In this document: in pieces, positions 46,205 to 56,824 of the stretch
Numbering within the stretch: position 1 is the stretch's first letter
Layout of the letters: each line of letters begins with the position of its first letter
Source: Lycium barbarum
Lineage: Eukaryota > Streptophyta > Magnoliopsida > Solanales > Solanaceae
NCBI RefSeq assembly: GCF_019175385.1
Contig: NC_083340.1
Coordinates: forward strand, 18,674,336-18,738,335
Reading direction: 5' to 3'
DNA length: 64,000 nucleotides
Translations under genes and position numbers: made by a program
The notes under the pieces: generated by a model
Told to the model about the DNA's origin: nothing
Database searches by the model: none
The model's input: only the letters and a program-made list of their open reading frames with translations

Positions 46205-46480
46205 TTGGGCACGACGGGGTCCTGTCCCGTCCATATGTCTAGTAGTCTAGTAGTGGCTCGTAGATACGTATGTGTGGGTAGTATGGTCTCATGATTTCCT
46301 TATCGTACATGTATTATTTTGATAGCCGAAGGGCTTATGTATATAAAGGTAAATATGTTTCAAAGTGAGATTGGTTTTCCCTATGATTATGAGCATGAGA
46401 ATAAGTATGATAACTAGCGATATGTGGTGCTCGGTAGTCAGCTCTGGGTACCCGTCATGGCCCCTAGTCGGGTCGTGACA
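43900..46480 (+). mobile_element. Solo LTR B (2581 bp), sister of LTR A
   Basis: Starts TGTTACACCTCG and ends GGGTCGTGACA, with duplication atgcc at 43895-43899 and 46481-46485. It shares with LTR A the tacgg/ccgta array (44240-44395), tctagaaccctctctactctt, the tgctgcccaattttctctag stretch, the GC-rich hairpin modules (45660-45850) and the double stem-loop (45979-46020). It differs by a long (AT)n insertion at 46130-46201. Two independent insertions into two fold-back elements, both reduced to solo LTRs. Confidence 0.87.
46130..46201. repeat. (AT)n microsatellite in solo LTR B
   Basis: About 36 AT units without interruption. Absent at the matching place in LTR A (near 42915), which has only tatatttgtatattttg. 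Confidence 0.93.
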
Positions 46481-46495
46481 ATGCCACCCCAGCGC

Positions 46496-48164
46496 TTGAT
46501 AAATTGGTATTTTACCAACTTATTTCTTCTTTAATCTTAGACTGTTGCTATGTTTTGATTGAGAAAATAGTGCATTTAATGTCGTTTACTTCCATTTTAT
46601 AGGTTTATGTGATTTAGAAGTGATCGGAAGAAACCAAGTGAAAATAAAGTCAAAAAGAGGCCAAATTGGACAAAAAACTGCACAGTTTTGCAAAACTGTC
46701 AAAAGTGGACAGTTTTGCAAAAATGGGACAGATTTGCAAATTTGGTACTTTACCAACTTATTTCTTCTTTAATCGTAGATTGTTGCTATGTTTTGATTGA
46801 GAGAATAGTGCATTTAATGTCGTTTACTTCCATTTTATAGGTTTATGTGATTTAGAAGTGATCGGAAGAAACCAAGTGAAAATAAAGTCAAAAAGAGGCC
46901 AAATTGGACAAAAACTGCACAGTTTTGCAAAAACGGGACAAATTTGCAAATCTGAAAACTTAGGGCTTATTTTGCTATTTTTGGACTTGAAAAAAGTTGG
47001 GAACTACAAAAGGAAGACAAGGGAGCAATTATATTCATCTTTGGCCCTTTCATACAAGCTTTGGAGCTAGAGTTTTACACCACACCTTTGGAAGAGAAGA
47101 TGGGAGCTCTTTAATGATAAATTTCTTAACCCTTTCTTCAATTCTTTGCTTTATATTGCATATTTAAGTGTGTTGTATTTTATTTCATTACTTGAAACTT
47201 GTTTATGAAAATATACATTGTTAAAGTTTTGAATCAAACTCTTGTTATGCTTATATATTGAATGATGTTTATATATAATGAAGTGGGTCTTTGTTTCTTT
47301 AATTAGAGCCTGTTTGGATGGGCTTAATCCTATAAGCTGCAAACAGCTTATAAGCTAAAAAAAATAAGTTGGGGTAGTCTAACTTTTTTTTTTTGGCTTA
47401 TAAGCTGTTTTTAGCTTATAAGCTGTTTTAGATGAGCTAAGTCAAATGGGCCTAATTATTTTTTTGAGCTTATTTTAAGCACAAAATGACTTTAAGCTGG
47501 CTAGCCAAACACTCAAAAAGGCTGAAAACAACTTATAAGCAACTTATAAGTCAATCCAAACGAGCTCTTAATCTTGTTTTTTAATGTTTCTTAAGGGATT
47601 AGCTAACCCTAAGACTCACCCATTTACTTCGATTGAGGTCGGAAGCGGAAATCTAGTTGGGAAAGATTAATTAACAAGAATTTTGAGCATTAAACCTATC
47701 TAATAACTTGAGCTAGAAATAGGATAGTTACTTGAGATTCAATTGGTTGCGCTTGATATCACACTCTAAGGCTTGGAAAAGCTTAGAGTGAAATTCATTA
47801 ATTTGGTTGGAAGACTTTCAATGAGATTTTAGAAACCATTATCTATTAATATAAGCTCGCTCTTAGTTGTAAAATCATAAAATATATTGGATCGTTACTT
47901 GAGAGTTCCTTGTATCCAAGCTTGTGGTCATTAATCATTTTATTCGCTTTGTAGATTAGTTTTATCTTTGGTAATTTCAAAATCAAAAAATCAAAAATCT
48001 TATCAAGTGTTTGGCTCAGCGTAGAAAGTGATAATTCCTTATTTGTTTAAATCGCCTATTATATTGTTCCCTGTGGGATCGACCCCGACTCATAGTTGGG
48101 TAAATTATATTGCATACGACCGTGTACACTTTCTCACTTGAGGAGTGAATTTAGACGTTATCAA
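46496..48164 (-). mobile_element. Unclassified 1.67-kb element with TTGATAA ends
   Basis: The ends are inverse (ttgataaatt... and ...cgttatcaa), with cgc on both sides (46493-46495 and 48165-48167). The same host sequence is continuous across it when compared with the other arm of the fold-back element, so the borders are real. Near the right end it has tgtgggatcgaccccgactc and cgaccgtgtacactttctca. This layout resembles the reverse complement of the left part of the LTR-like element at 8718. A 238-bp direct duplication lies at 46511-46748 and 46749-46930. The class is unknown: TG...CA ends could also be read, but then the 5-bp flanks do not match. Confidence 0.6.
47306..47567. mobile_element. 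Tourist/PIF-Harbinger-like MITE
   Basis: The left end gagcctgtttggatgggctt mirrors the right end (reverse complement gagctcgtttggattgactt), with the 3-bp duplication tta on both sides. It lies inside the unclassified element at 46496. Interior copies of cttataagctg are inverted-repeat text. Confidence 0.82.
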
Positions 48165-48167
48165 CGC

Positions 48168-48707
48168 CCTTTATCCATTTTACCCTCTCCTCTATTTGTT
48201 TTCCACCACTAAAATTTCCATTCCCCTCCGCCATCATCACCACCGTTACCGCCACCATGAACACTATTGAATTTCCAGCCAGTCAACTCACACCAAATCG
48301 GAGTGTCTGAACACTATGAGACTGAATGCTGGGGACACGACCGATGTCCCATGGCAGTGCTAACGCGAGGATCGGTGGTTGGGCCATCTGCAAATGCTTT
48401 GAGCACCTGGGTCTACAAAACAATATTTCAATTACTCACTCCTAATATTACGCACACTAGTAGAGTAGTAGTACATAAAGAAATTATCTAGTTTCTCGAG
48501 GAAGAGAACTTCACCTGAAATTCGAAAAGCTTCAGATTGTATTGAACCCAATGCGAGCGATGAGTGGAGAAACAAACACTATACTATAAAAGACTAAACT
48601 TTGAATTACAATATTGTTCACGGTGATGGTGACGCTAACGGTGGTAATGGTGATTAGTGGTGGAAAAACAAATAGAGGGGAGGGTAAAATGGGTAAAGGG
48701 CGTTGAA
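48168..48707. other. Interior of the fold-back element
   Basis: cgccctttatccattttacc (48165) pairs with the inverse near 48695, and the ccgccatcatcaccaccgtt region pairs with aacggtggtaatggtgatta near 48630. The segment between is a non-coding loop. Confidence 0.65.
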
Positions 48708-48896
48708 CAGTGGCGGATCCAGGATTTTCATTTAGGATGTTCGGAAAAAAAAAGGGCTAAATATACACTGTCATTTTTTGCCGAGGGTATTCAAAAGTTA
48801 ATATATGCACATAAACACAGAAAATTTACCCTATATATACATTGTAATTTTTTGCCAAGGGTGTGAACACCCTGGCCCCCGAGTTGATCCGCCCTA
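48708..48896. mobile_element. hAT-like MITE
   Basis: The ends are cagtggcggatccagg and the inverse of tagggcggatc. The flanks gcgttgaa and gcgctgag agree at six of eight bases, suggesting an 8-bp duplication. It contains tttttgcc(g/a)agggt-t twice. Inserted in the right arm of the fold-back element. Confidence 0.6.
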
Positions 48897-49102
48897 GCGC
48901 TGAGATGGCATGCCACGTGGCATCCACCTCATCAAATGTCATTGCCACGTGGGATTAGATGTCCACCTTGGACAAACCTAACAGAAAATGGGTATATTTG
49001 AGCCAATAGTATAACGGTAGGGGTATATTTGAACTTAAAGTATAGCGAAAGGTATATTTAAATCTTTTCTCATAGTACAGGGGTATATTTGGCCCTTTTC
49101 CG

Positions 49103-49549
49103 TATTATATATTATTATTATTATATATAAGGGAGGATCTCAAAATTTTGTAGTCCTCACATGAATGTTTTTGTCCATTTTACCCCTAATTGAAGGTTTA
49201 ATTACCTTGTAAGCTCTCACCTATTTTGGTAAATTTGAATAATTATGTGGGCTAATTAAATTTTAGGAGGGATGATGTGGAAGAGTGATAGTGACACCAC
49301 AAAATATTATTAATTCAACCAAATTAAAAATTGATCCAAAAGTTTATTGTCTTTCTTTTACGTGGAAATGATTAAATTTGTTTCAATTTTTTTTTCTATA
49401 AAATTTACTATGGACAAGTAATAAAAAAGTTATATACTTTAATACACGCTTAATTATCAATTTAAAATTATTTTTCATATATAGCTAAAAAAAATTGAAA
49501 AAAATACTTAAAGAAATATTGTAGCTCTCCAAACAACAACAACAACAAC

Positions 49550-49618
<69 letters not shown>

Positions 49619-50554
49619 TGAAAACGACAGTAATCATTTTCACATTTTTTTGATATTGAAATGTTTTGCAAAATATGAGATAATCAATGTTTTATATAAT
49701 TAAGGACAAATAGTTAGATAAACATGAAATACTAAAACTACATACACGTTTAAGAATTATAACAGTTCATTAAGAAAAACAAACTAAAATATTTTTAAAG
49801 AAAAGGAAAGATTAAAGTAAGAAAAACAAATAATTTCATTAAATTTTCATTTCCTTTTTGTATGGTTTAATCTGAAGAAACATCTAAAGTATTTCGTTGT
49901 ATCAAGACTTTTAATTATTTAATTTTAAATACTATCTTTATTTATAAGTTAAATTCATTGATGTCATTATACAACAATTTGTACCATTAAATATTTTTTT
50001 ATATTACTTGAATATCGTAATTATTTTTTCTTCCAAAAAATGGGCTAGCCAATATAAGTTTAATGAAAACAATTAAGTTGAAATCTAACGTAAGGTAAAA
50101 CTCAATTTGGATCAGTAAAGATTTCTCAAAAAATGTAGTAAAATAAAAGGGAGAAAAGCTTTGATGCATGCATTAATTTATATGAAAATAAAAAGGAAGT
50201 CTAAATATATTCTAAAAAATGTTGTTTTTTTAACTTAATTTTTTATATATATATAATTAAATATCTTAGAAACATTGAAAAATTGTCAACTTACCTTTAC
50301 AATTGATATGATAATACAAAAACAACACAAAAAGCAAGAGTTGAAAAAAAAACATTAAAAAAATAAAAAAGAATTGCAAATTTAAATTTTAATGTCGTTA
50401 AGCCCGGGCCAAACGACACTAGTATAGATAGAGAGAGAGATTTCATTTGTTTCCCTCTTCCGGGCTTTACCTCCACAAGCAATTGGTTCAACCACATAAA
50501 CTCACATATTGTCACATAATTTGATACTCGGCTTCTGTAAAATATAGCTACTAT
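49103..50554. other. AT-rich intergenic DNA with (TAA)n
   Basis: Contains an (AAC/TAA)n microsatellite at about 49533-49618. No gene. Confidence 0.6.
49533..49618. repeat. (AAC)n(AAT)n microsatellite
   Basis: caacaacaacaacaa passes into an unbroken aat run. The poly-leucine ORF on the minus strand is an artefact of it. Confidence 0.93.
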
Positions 50555-50738
50555 GAGCCTGTTTTGGATGGGCTTATTTTAAGCAGCTTATAAGCTGCTT
50601 TAGATAAGCTAAGTCAAACGGGCTCAATTATTTTTTGAGCTTATTTTAAGCACAAAATGACTTTAAGCTAGTCAGTCAAACACTCAAAAAAGCTAAAAAC
50701 AACTTTTAAGCAACTTATAAACCAATCCAAACGGGCCC
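50555..50738. mobile_element. Tourist-like MITE, same family as 47306-47567
   Basis: gagcctgttttggatgggct on the left; the right end is the inverse of gggcccgtttggattggt. The interior stretches taagctgctttagataagct and gcttattttaagcacaaaatgac are shared with the copy at 47306. tat lies at both edges. Confidence 0.75.
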
Positions 50739-52077
50739 TATGTCTTTGCTTATTTTCACCATGATGTCAAGTTTATGTCAAATCAAATATGAAAGTGGAT
50801 CATTGGTCCAGGGGCGGACTTCAGCTTATGTGGTACGTTGTACGCGCTTACATGAAGAAATCTAATAACTTTTATTTAAATATCATATTTGTATTAAAAG
50901 ATTTACAAATCTTTGATTGTAAAGGTAGTTATTATTATATAGTAGTTAAATTGAGGCACAAGCCCAGGAAATGGCCTATTGCAAAAATGAAGGGTAAGAT
51001 TTTGTTGTTTCAGTCCTTTTTCGAACCCCGCACATAGCGAAAGCTTAGTACACCAAGCTGCCCTTCGTTTTTTTTTCAAAATTAATTGAGATCATTATAA
51101 GTATTCATAAACTTCAAACTCTCAGTCTATCACAATCTATGTCTGCATATAATTACTTGGTGTTTCTTTTCGATCTTCATAAATAATTAAAGCCTTGTCT
51201 TGGGTTGCGTTTGATATACTGAAGAACGTGTATCATTGTCGTGCAATGAATATCCCAATGATCCTATAGAAATTGACTAATAAAATTGCGAGAGACAAAG
51301 CACATATTTTGGAGTTTGTTAATAAAATTTGCAACGTCAAGGCGGAGCAAAGAAATTAACTAATCATATGTCTAGGTTACCTTTCTCCGGCAAAAAACAT
51401 GTGTACCAGAGATTTACATCAAATCATATTAATTTATAAATTAAGGTAAAAATATATATTTTTCATTATATGATTTTAATAATTGGCGGTTCTAATGAAT
51501 ATACAAAGACATGTATCATATATTTATTGATTTGATGTAAGTATCGAATACATGTTTATCTCGAAAAAACATTGGAAGAAGATTTTTACGGGTCTTCGCC
51601 CAGCTTAGCCCAAGCCAACCCTAAAAGTGTATGTACCAAAATAGGCATGTGAAACTTCTAGTTCTATTTTAGTGTGAAGTAGAGCTGCAGAGGTGGAGAC
51701 TGAAAAGTTTGATGATTAATGCCCTTATTCCTTTACATATCTTAACTTTTAATTTTGACATAATTACAGAAAAATTAGAACTTTCCCATATTGTTCTACT
51801 GTTGTACTTGGATAATGAAAAACATTCTAGCTTCTGAAAATCGTTATCATTCCCCTAAAACTAAAGGAGAAACAGACATTTATGAAAATGTAAAATACTT
51901 TGTAGTAATATGAAAAATGAAAAGATGCACGTGGTAACTGCTAAATAAGTGCAATGTAGGACGAATTAAATAATTGCTTAAAGACTAAGTTCGAATATGA
52001 CAAAGAAATATTGCCACGAAAGCAGACCGAGTTTCTTTTCCCTTCTCAACGAAAGCAATCATCTATTAATTCATTAA
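50739..52077. other. Intergenic DNA with a dispersed repeat
   Basis: ccaggggcggacttcagctt (50808) to cagtacaccaagctgccctt-like text near 51045 looks like a dispersed Solanaceae repeat, but the ends could not be paired. No gene in the rest. Confidence 0.45.
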
Positions 52078-52304
52078 GGGGTCGTTTGGTTGGGAAACAA
52101 GTTATTTCAGGATTATTTATTCTGAGATTAGTTATTTCGAAATTAGTTATTTCACTCTTTTAGGGAAATAAAATAATACTATAATCTCGGAATAACGAAG
52201 TCCGAGATTAATTATATCGCGATTTTATCCCAACCAAACATGATATAAATTCATCCCAAATTTAATTCTGGAATTATTTATCCCTTATCCTTTGTACCAA
52301 ATCA
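52078..52304. mobile_element. Possible Tourist-like MITE, degenerate right end
   Basis: ggggtcgtttggtt follows taa, as in the better copy at 53938. ataatctcggaataacgaagtccgagatta is an inverted interior. The right end tgtaccaaatc is only a rough match. Confidence 0.5.
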
Positions 52305-52516
52305 GAAGAACATTATATTTCCAAAGAAAAGTATAATAATTTACAATTCAAGCTGTGCATTCTCCAAGTGAAATCATATACCAAATAAATAGAAAACGTC
52401 ACTAAGTTATGAGCAACAGAACTAAAAGTCATCAAAATTTGTATAAAAGTAGCTTGATCCTAAATCCTAGTCACCCATCTTTTTTCTCAGAGCCCGATTA
52501 TATTCTAGCTGCTGCC

Positions 52517-52804
52517 TAATTCTCTCTCCGTTTCATAATAAGTGATGTTTTGAATTTGGACACACCCCTTAAGAAAATCATTTACCCCTAGAAAGTTAAA
52601 AGTATGTTTACTAACTTACCCTTAACCAAGTGCCGTGAAAAAATAGTAAATTTTTAGTGGTTTCTTGGTTATGTAAAACTCTATCAATTTAAATAAGGGT
52701 AAAATTTGAAGAAGAAAAATTAATACCTTCTTGAATCGTAAAACACCACTTATTTTAAATAAAATACAAAAATAAAAATATCATTATGAAACGGGCGAGT
52801 ATTA
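52517..52804. mobile_element. Stowaway-like MITE
   Basis: The left end taattctctctccgtttcat and the right end (inverse taatactcgcccgtttcata) match, and the inner pair cataataagtgatgtttt / aaaacaccacttattt continues the inverted repeat. Confidence 0.8.
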
Positions 52805-53472
52805 CATATATATACATACTAGTTGCAGTAGGCCCGAGCTAAGCCCGGACCTAAACTCAAAATATAAAAATAGTACGTAACTTTTATCAAATAAGTATAA
52901 TTTGTGTCACGTATGTTTACTAGATAATTAATTTAATGTAATTGCAGGTTAAACATATCTTCTCCATAAATTTTCATAATTATTAAATTTTCTTCGTCAT
53001 ATAATTGGATAATTTTTAACAAAAAAATTATTTATGAGAAAGCAAGTTTGGTTTGAAAATTAGCAAATATCAAAGGGACGTACATAATTTATTTTATGCT
53101 TAAAGGATTGCCTCTTAAGAATTAATTTAATTCTTCATATATACTTTATGCTTAAAAGGATTAGCTCCTAGTTAATCAAACATGATTATAACGCTATTTC
53201 AATTTTGACTGATAATGCTACCTTAATCTTCAATACTATACAGCAACCATTCAATAAATTTTACTTTTTGTATTTGTAAGCATATGTGATCTCACAAAAG
53301 AAGTAAAATTTTGTAAGTTTAAAATAATAGAGAGGAAATGTTGGTGAGGAATATATTATATGAGATATGTTTAAATATAAAGTAAGACCTAATAAATACT
53401 TCAGTTGAAAAAGAAAATTTGGCACCAAAGTTACATAAATTATACCAGTTTAAGAGCAAATAATTGAAAAGG

Positions 53473-53724
53473 TACTTCCTCAGTTCATATTATATGATGT
53501 TTTTAGTTTGGCCACACCCTTTAAAAAATCACTCCCCCCTAGACTAAAATATCTTTAATTAAATGGTATCAATTTAATATTTCTTACTTATGTAACAATT
53601 CACTTATCGGAAATAAGGGTAATTTTTTTTTAAAAAAAAAATACCTGCTTAGTTATATAAATAATTATTTATTTAAACTAAATATAAAAATTAAAACCAC
53701 AATATAATATGGATTAGAAGAATA
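53473..53724. mobile_element. Stowaway-like MITE
   Basis: tacttcctcagttcatatta mirrors the right end (inverse tattcttctaatccatatta). The interior ttggccacacccttt-aaaatcactcccccctag resembles that of the copy at 52517, so the two are probably related. Confidence 0.75.
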
Positions 53725-53937
53725 ATTTAATAAGCACCAAGAAGAGATTTTTAAAAAGTTCACAACACACCAATTATAAAAGCCCATGGGAAGTGGCCTT
53801 TAGTAATGAATGAGACAAAAATAAAAAAATGAAAATTTGCAAGGACAATTCAAAACATCCACATGTAAGATTCCTATAGGGTGGTTTGAGATGTGAAGAC
53901 TACAAAAAACCCTATTGACACTTATATATAGTAGTAA

Positions 53938-54115
53938 GGGGTCGTTTGGTAGCAAGTCGAAATTATTCCGGGATTATAATCCCGAGACTAATTTATCCCA
54001 TCTATTGGGATTAATTTATACCATCTAAAAGATGGTATAAAATAATCTCAGTATAAGTGAGATAAGAAGGTATAAGCTAGGATATCCCAGCTTATACCTT
54101 CTACCCAACGAACCC
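53938..54115. mobile_element. Tourist/PIF-Harbinger-like MITE
   Basis: ggggtcgtttggtag on the left; inverse gggttcgttgggtag on the right. taa lies at both sides (53935-53937 and 54116-54118). Length 178 bp, with an inner palindrome gattataatcccgag-type. Confidence 0.85.
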
Positions 54116-54480
54116 TAATAGTTGGAGGAACAAAGCACAAGCAACTTCCGAAAATGCTTTGCATGTTACCCATGAGGCCATGACTACCACATGACAAGAT
54201 TAGTATCCATGTCAGTGTCACATGACTCGCCCGTTACACAATTACTTACACAAATAATAACAATATCTTAGGATGTATTGAACCTTATTGTGAAAAATTT
54301 GATGTGAAGCGTCAAGTAGTCGTTTAGTGTTTTTGAAAGGAAAATTTAGACCTGTCTCTTATGACTCTGGCTCTAAACGCATTCAGACGATTATGTTTGT
54401 TAAGAGTACTCTCATGGCACTGACGCTCCATACATCTCTAATCACGTTACTTAGTTATTAATATTATGCATCTATTTGAA

Positions 54481-54503
54481 CCCCCCCCCCCCCCCCCCCC
54501 CCC
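54481..54503. repeat. C23 homopolymer
   Basis: Twenty-three C followed by gccc and then (caaccaa)-like text and an A run. No gene nearby. The exact length is uncertain. Confidence 0.85.
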
Positions 54504-54663
54504 GCCCAACAACCAACAACCAACAAAAAAAAAAAAACTTGATAGAGTATTCAAATAAGCTGATAAGACTAACTACTAAAAAGCACCCAAAATACTGAAT
54601 TGATTCTATAAATAAACAATTATGTGTTTGGATAGAAGTATTAAAACTGATAATTAGTAGTTA

Positions 54664-55024
54664 TAGCCTGTTTGGCCAAGCTTATTTTTCCCCCAAAAGT
54701 ACTTATTTTTTCAATAAGTACTTGTTTGAAAAAAAGTGAGGTATTTGGCCAAGCTTTTGGGAGAAAATAAGTGCATCTGGGGAGTAGCAGAAGCAGTTTT
54801 TCAAAAGCTAAAAAAAAACAGCTTTTTTTTAATTAATAGAAGCACAAACACTAGAAGCACTTTTTAAAAGCTTGGCCAAACACTAATTGTTGCTCAAAAG
54901 TGTTTTTTTAATTAATTGGTCAAACACAAACTGTTTTTCGCTAAAAGTGCTTTTTTGAAAAGTACTTTTAAAAAAAAATATTTTTTAAAATAAGTTGATT
55001 TTAGAAGCTTGGCCAAACAGGCTA
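54664..55024. mobile_element. Tourist/PIF-like MITE, 20-bp perfect ends
   Basis: tagcctgtttggccaagctt and its exact inverse aagcttggccaaacaggcta close a 361-bp element. tta lies at both sides (54661-54663 and 55025-55027). Interior runs of aagtgctttt and aaaagtacttt are inverted repeats. Confidence 0.87.
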
Positions 55025-55721
55025 TTAGTGTGTTTGATAAAAGTGTTAATAAGCACTTTTTCGTTAAAATGATCGAAATGACCGTAGAACTAAGTACCGA
55101 AAAAACATAATTTTTAAAATATTTCTACATAAAAAGAACGAATGACAAAAATAAAATAGAGAGATAACTAAAAGTTAAGTTTTAGGAAGAGTATATCGAA
55201 GATTACAAGATATATTAGGGTTAATATCATGTAAGATTTGATTAAATCAAAAGTGATTATAAGCTGTAAAATCATAAGTTGAAGGTGATCAACCTATGAT
55301 TTTTTTATTGATTTTGACTTATAAGCACGCTTATAAATGTTTTTAGTGTTTAACAAACGTCGTAGATAATTAAAAGTATTTTTGACCTGTAGGTGTTCAA
55401 ATTTATTTCTTTTTCATCATATTTTCTGGAGGCCCGGTACTTGACTACCAGAAAGAGACAAATAGAACATAAACTCCAAATTATAGGAACATAATTTTGA
55501 GTGTTTTCTTTGATCTCTTTCATAATTGATCCACTTGAACATTTTCTTTACTGCGCCCACAATCTCAAAAATGATTGCCGGAGCAATTAGGACTAAGATA
55601 ATCCTAGTAGGATTAGAATCACATTGTCCGTAGTTTTTATTTAATTGAAAGTCAAATGTACTCGATCAAATAACACAATGATTAAAATGGAAACAAATTT
55701 GTTATAAACTGAGCCTTTTTG
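55025..55721. other. Intergenic, no gene seen
   Basis: AT-rich. The cttataag-rich text near 55250-55340 is low-complexity MITE-like debris. Confidence 0.45.
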
Positions 55722-56060
55722 TCACAACCATGGAGCTAAATAATTAAAGTCAGAAGGCTGAGGAATAGAACCCTTAGCAAAATAAATACTATCAGCCTTC
55801 ATCAACCAATTGCAATACTCATTCCTAACAAAGGCTCTATCACAAGAATTTTTTAAATACATCAAACATATTAAATTTAAAACCCCAACTGACGCTACAA
55901 TAAAAGAGGGTGGTTCCCCTGTAGTTCTCACGGAAGGAGAAATCAAATTCATCTCCAAAATTAAGGGTTCGAGTTCCAAGATCATCATCTCCAGATTTAC
56001 AAGAAGTTGTGGGGAGGTTACTGGTGAAACGAATAGTGTATCTAGGATTTAAATAAAACG
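55722..56060 (-). pseudogene. S-protein homologue (plant self-incompatibility S1 family), frameshifted
   Basis: The minus strand reads RYTIRFTSNL, CKSGDDDLGTRTLNFGDEFD, FSFRENYRGTTLFYCSVSW and MFDVFKK, then in another frame CDRAFVRNEYCNWLMKADSI. This is the order of the S1 family: first Cys in CKSxDDDLG, FxFRxNxxGTTLFxC, the W-x5-FDVF block, and the C-terminal Cys-x(n)-CxW. Members are small secreted proteins of about 110 mature residues; the poppy protein PrsS is the pistil signal, and most others have no known role. The frame changes at an A6/T6 run near 55850, and the N-terminal signal peptide is missing or not in frame. A sequencing slip could explain the frameshift but not the missing signal sequence. 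Confidence 0.75.
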
Positions 56061-56193
56061 AACTTGTCGTATGTATTAGGTTTAAAAAATACAATTAATA
56101 AAGTTTTTTTTTTTTGCACACCCCTTCAGTAAAACATTAACTAAAGGGTAATTTGACTAAATTATCCTTATTTATTACTCTTTTCTTTCAGAA

Positions 56194-56310
56194 CGGAGGG
56201 TCTATCGGAAATAGCCTATCTACCTCCCAAGGTAGGGGTAAGGTCTGCGTACACTCTACCCTCTCCAATTCCCACTTGTGAGATTACACTATATGCATGT
56301 TGTTGTTGTA
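56194..56310 (+). mobile_element. SINE-like element with (TTG)n tail
   Basis: cggagggtctatcggaaata ... ctacctcccaaggtaggggt, aaggtctgcgtacactctac, tgtgagattacacta, then tgttgttgttgta. The same body occurs inverted at 37941-38041. It is abundant text in Solanaceae genomes and fits a SINE 3' part. Confidence 0.7.
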
Positions 56311-56602
56311 TTACTCCTCTCAATTTAATACTACTCTCTATTTCACCGCATTAATATCTCTCCATATTTAAGAGTAAGGGTAAAGGTGGAAACAAACAAC
56401 TAATTATACCTCATTTTAAAATGACAACTATTTTGGACTATCTATTTTTAGTAACGACAACAAGTAAAATGAACTAGACTCTTTCGAAAAAGAAAATACA
56501 TAATGAAATTATGATTTTCTTGCTAAAACGAATGATTTATATAAATAAGACTGGAATTTAAAACAGTATAGAGAAATGATGAAGATCTTAACGATGCATC
56601 CT

Positions 56603-56824
56603 CTAAAATAAATCATTGTTGCGTGAGGTATATCTTAACGATTCTACCTCTAAAAGATCATTGTTTAGAGAGGTCAAAATAATATTCGCGGGAACATTCC
56701 AAAAACTAGTTTCCCCTATGTCTTCCATATCATCCACTCCAGAATTTACATATGCAGCGAGATTATGTGCCACCTTGTTCACTTCCCAAATTTGATACCT
56801 GGACAATCCACTTAATCTCTCCAA
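56603..56824 (-). pseudogene. RNase H-like fragment of a non-LTR retrotransposon
   Basis: Reads ERLSGLSRYQIWEVNKVAHN, then LAAYVNSGVDDMEDIGETSFW. The VNKVAHNLA pattern (usually REANKVAHxLA) and the D...W...P tail are the end of the RNase H domain found in plant LINEs and related host-copied fragments. Only the last part of the domain is present. Its first 14 codons lie in the palindrome arm, so an inverted copy of them stands at about 57159-57200. Confidence 0.6.

Larger units (their letters stand above)
43703..49102. mobile_element. Mutator-type fold-back element, split by three insertions
   Basis: A perfect 9-bp duplication, tattatata, lies at 43694-43702 and 49103-49111. The ends are cggaaaaggggccaaatata on the left and its inverse on the right. 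Arms continue through tgtccacttt/ggacatctaatcc and catgccacgtggcatcc, and further through ccattttaccctctcc at 48180, paired with 48675-48695. Insertions inside: solo LTR B (43900-46480), an unknown element (46496-48164) and a MITE (48708-48896). The original length is about 950-1000 bp, with no transposase. Confidence 0.87.

Noticed and set aside
48055..48100. Primer-binding site in gtgggatcgaccccgactc
   Set aside because: Not next to an LTR end and does not match the common tRNA-Met primer site; the element has no coding domains.
49468..49671. Poly-leucine ORF
   Set aside because: Product of the AAC/AAT microsatellite.
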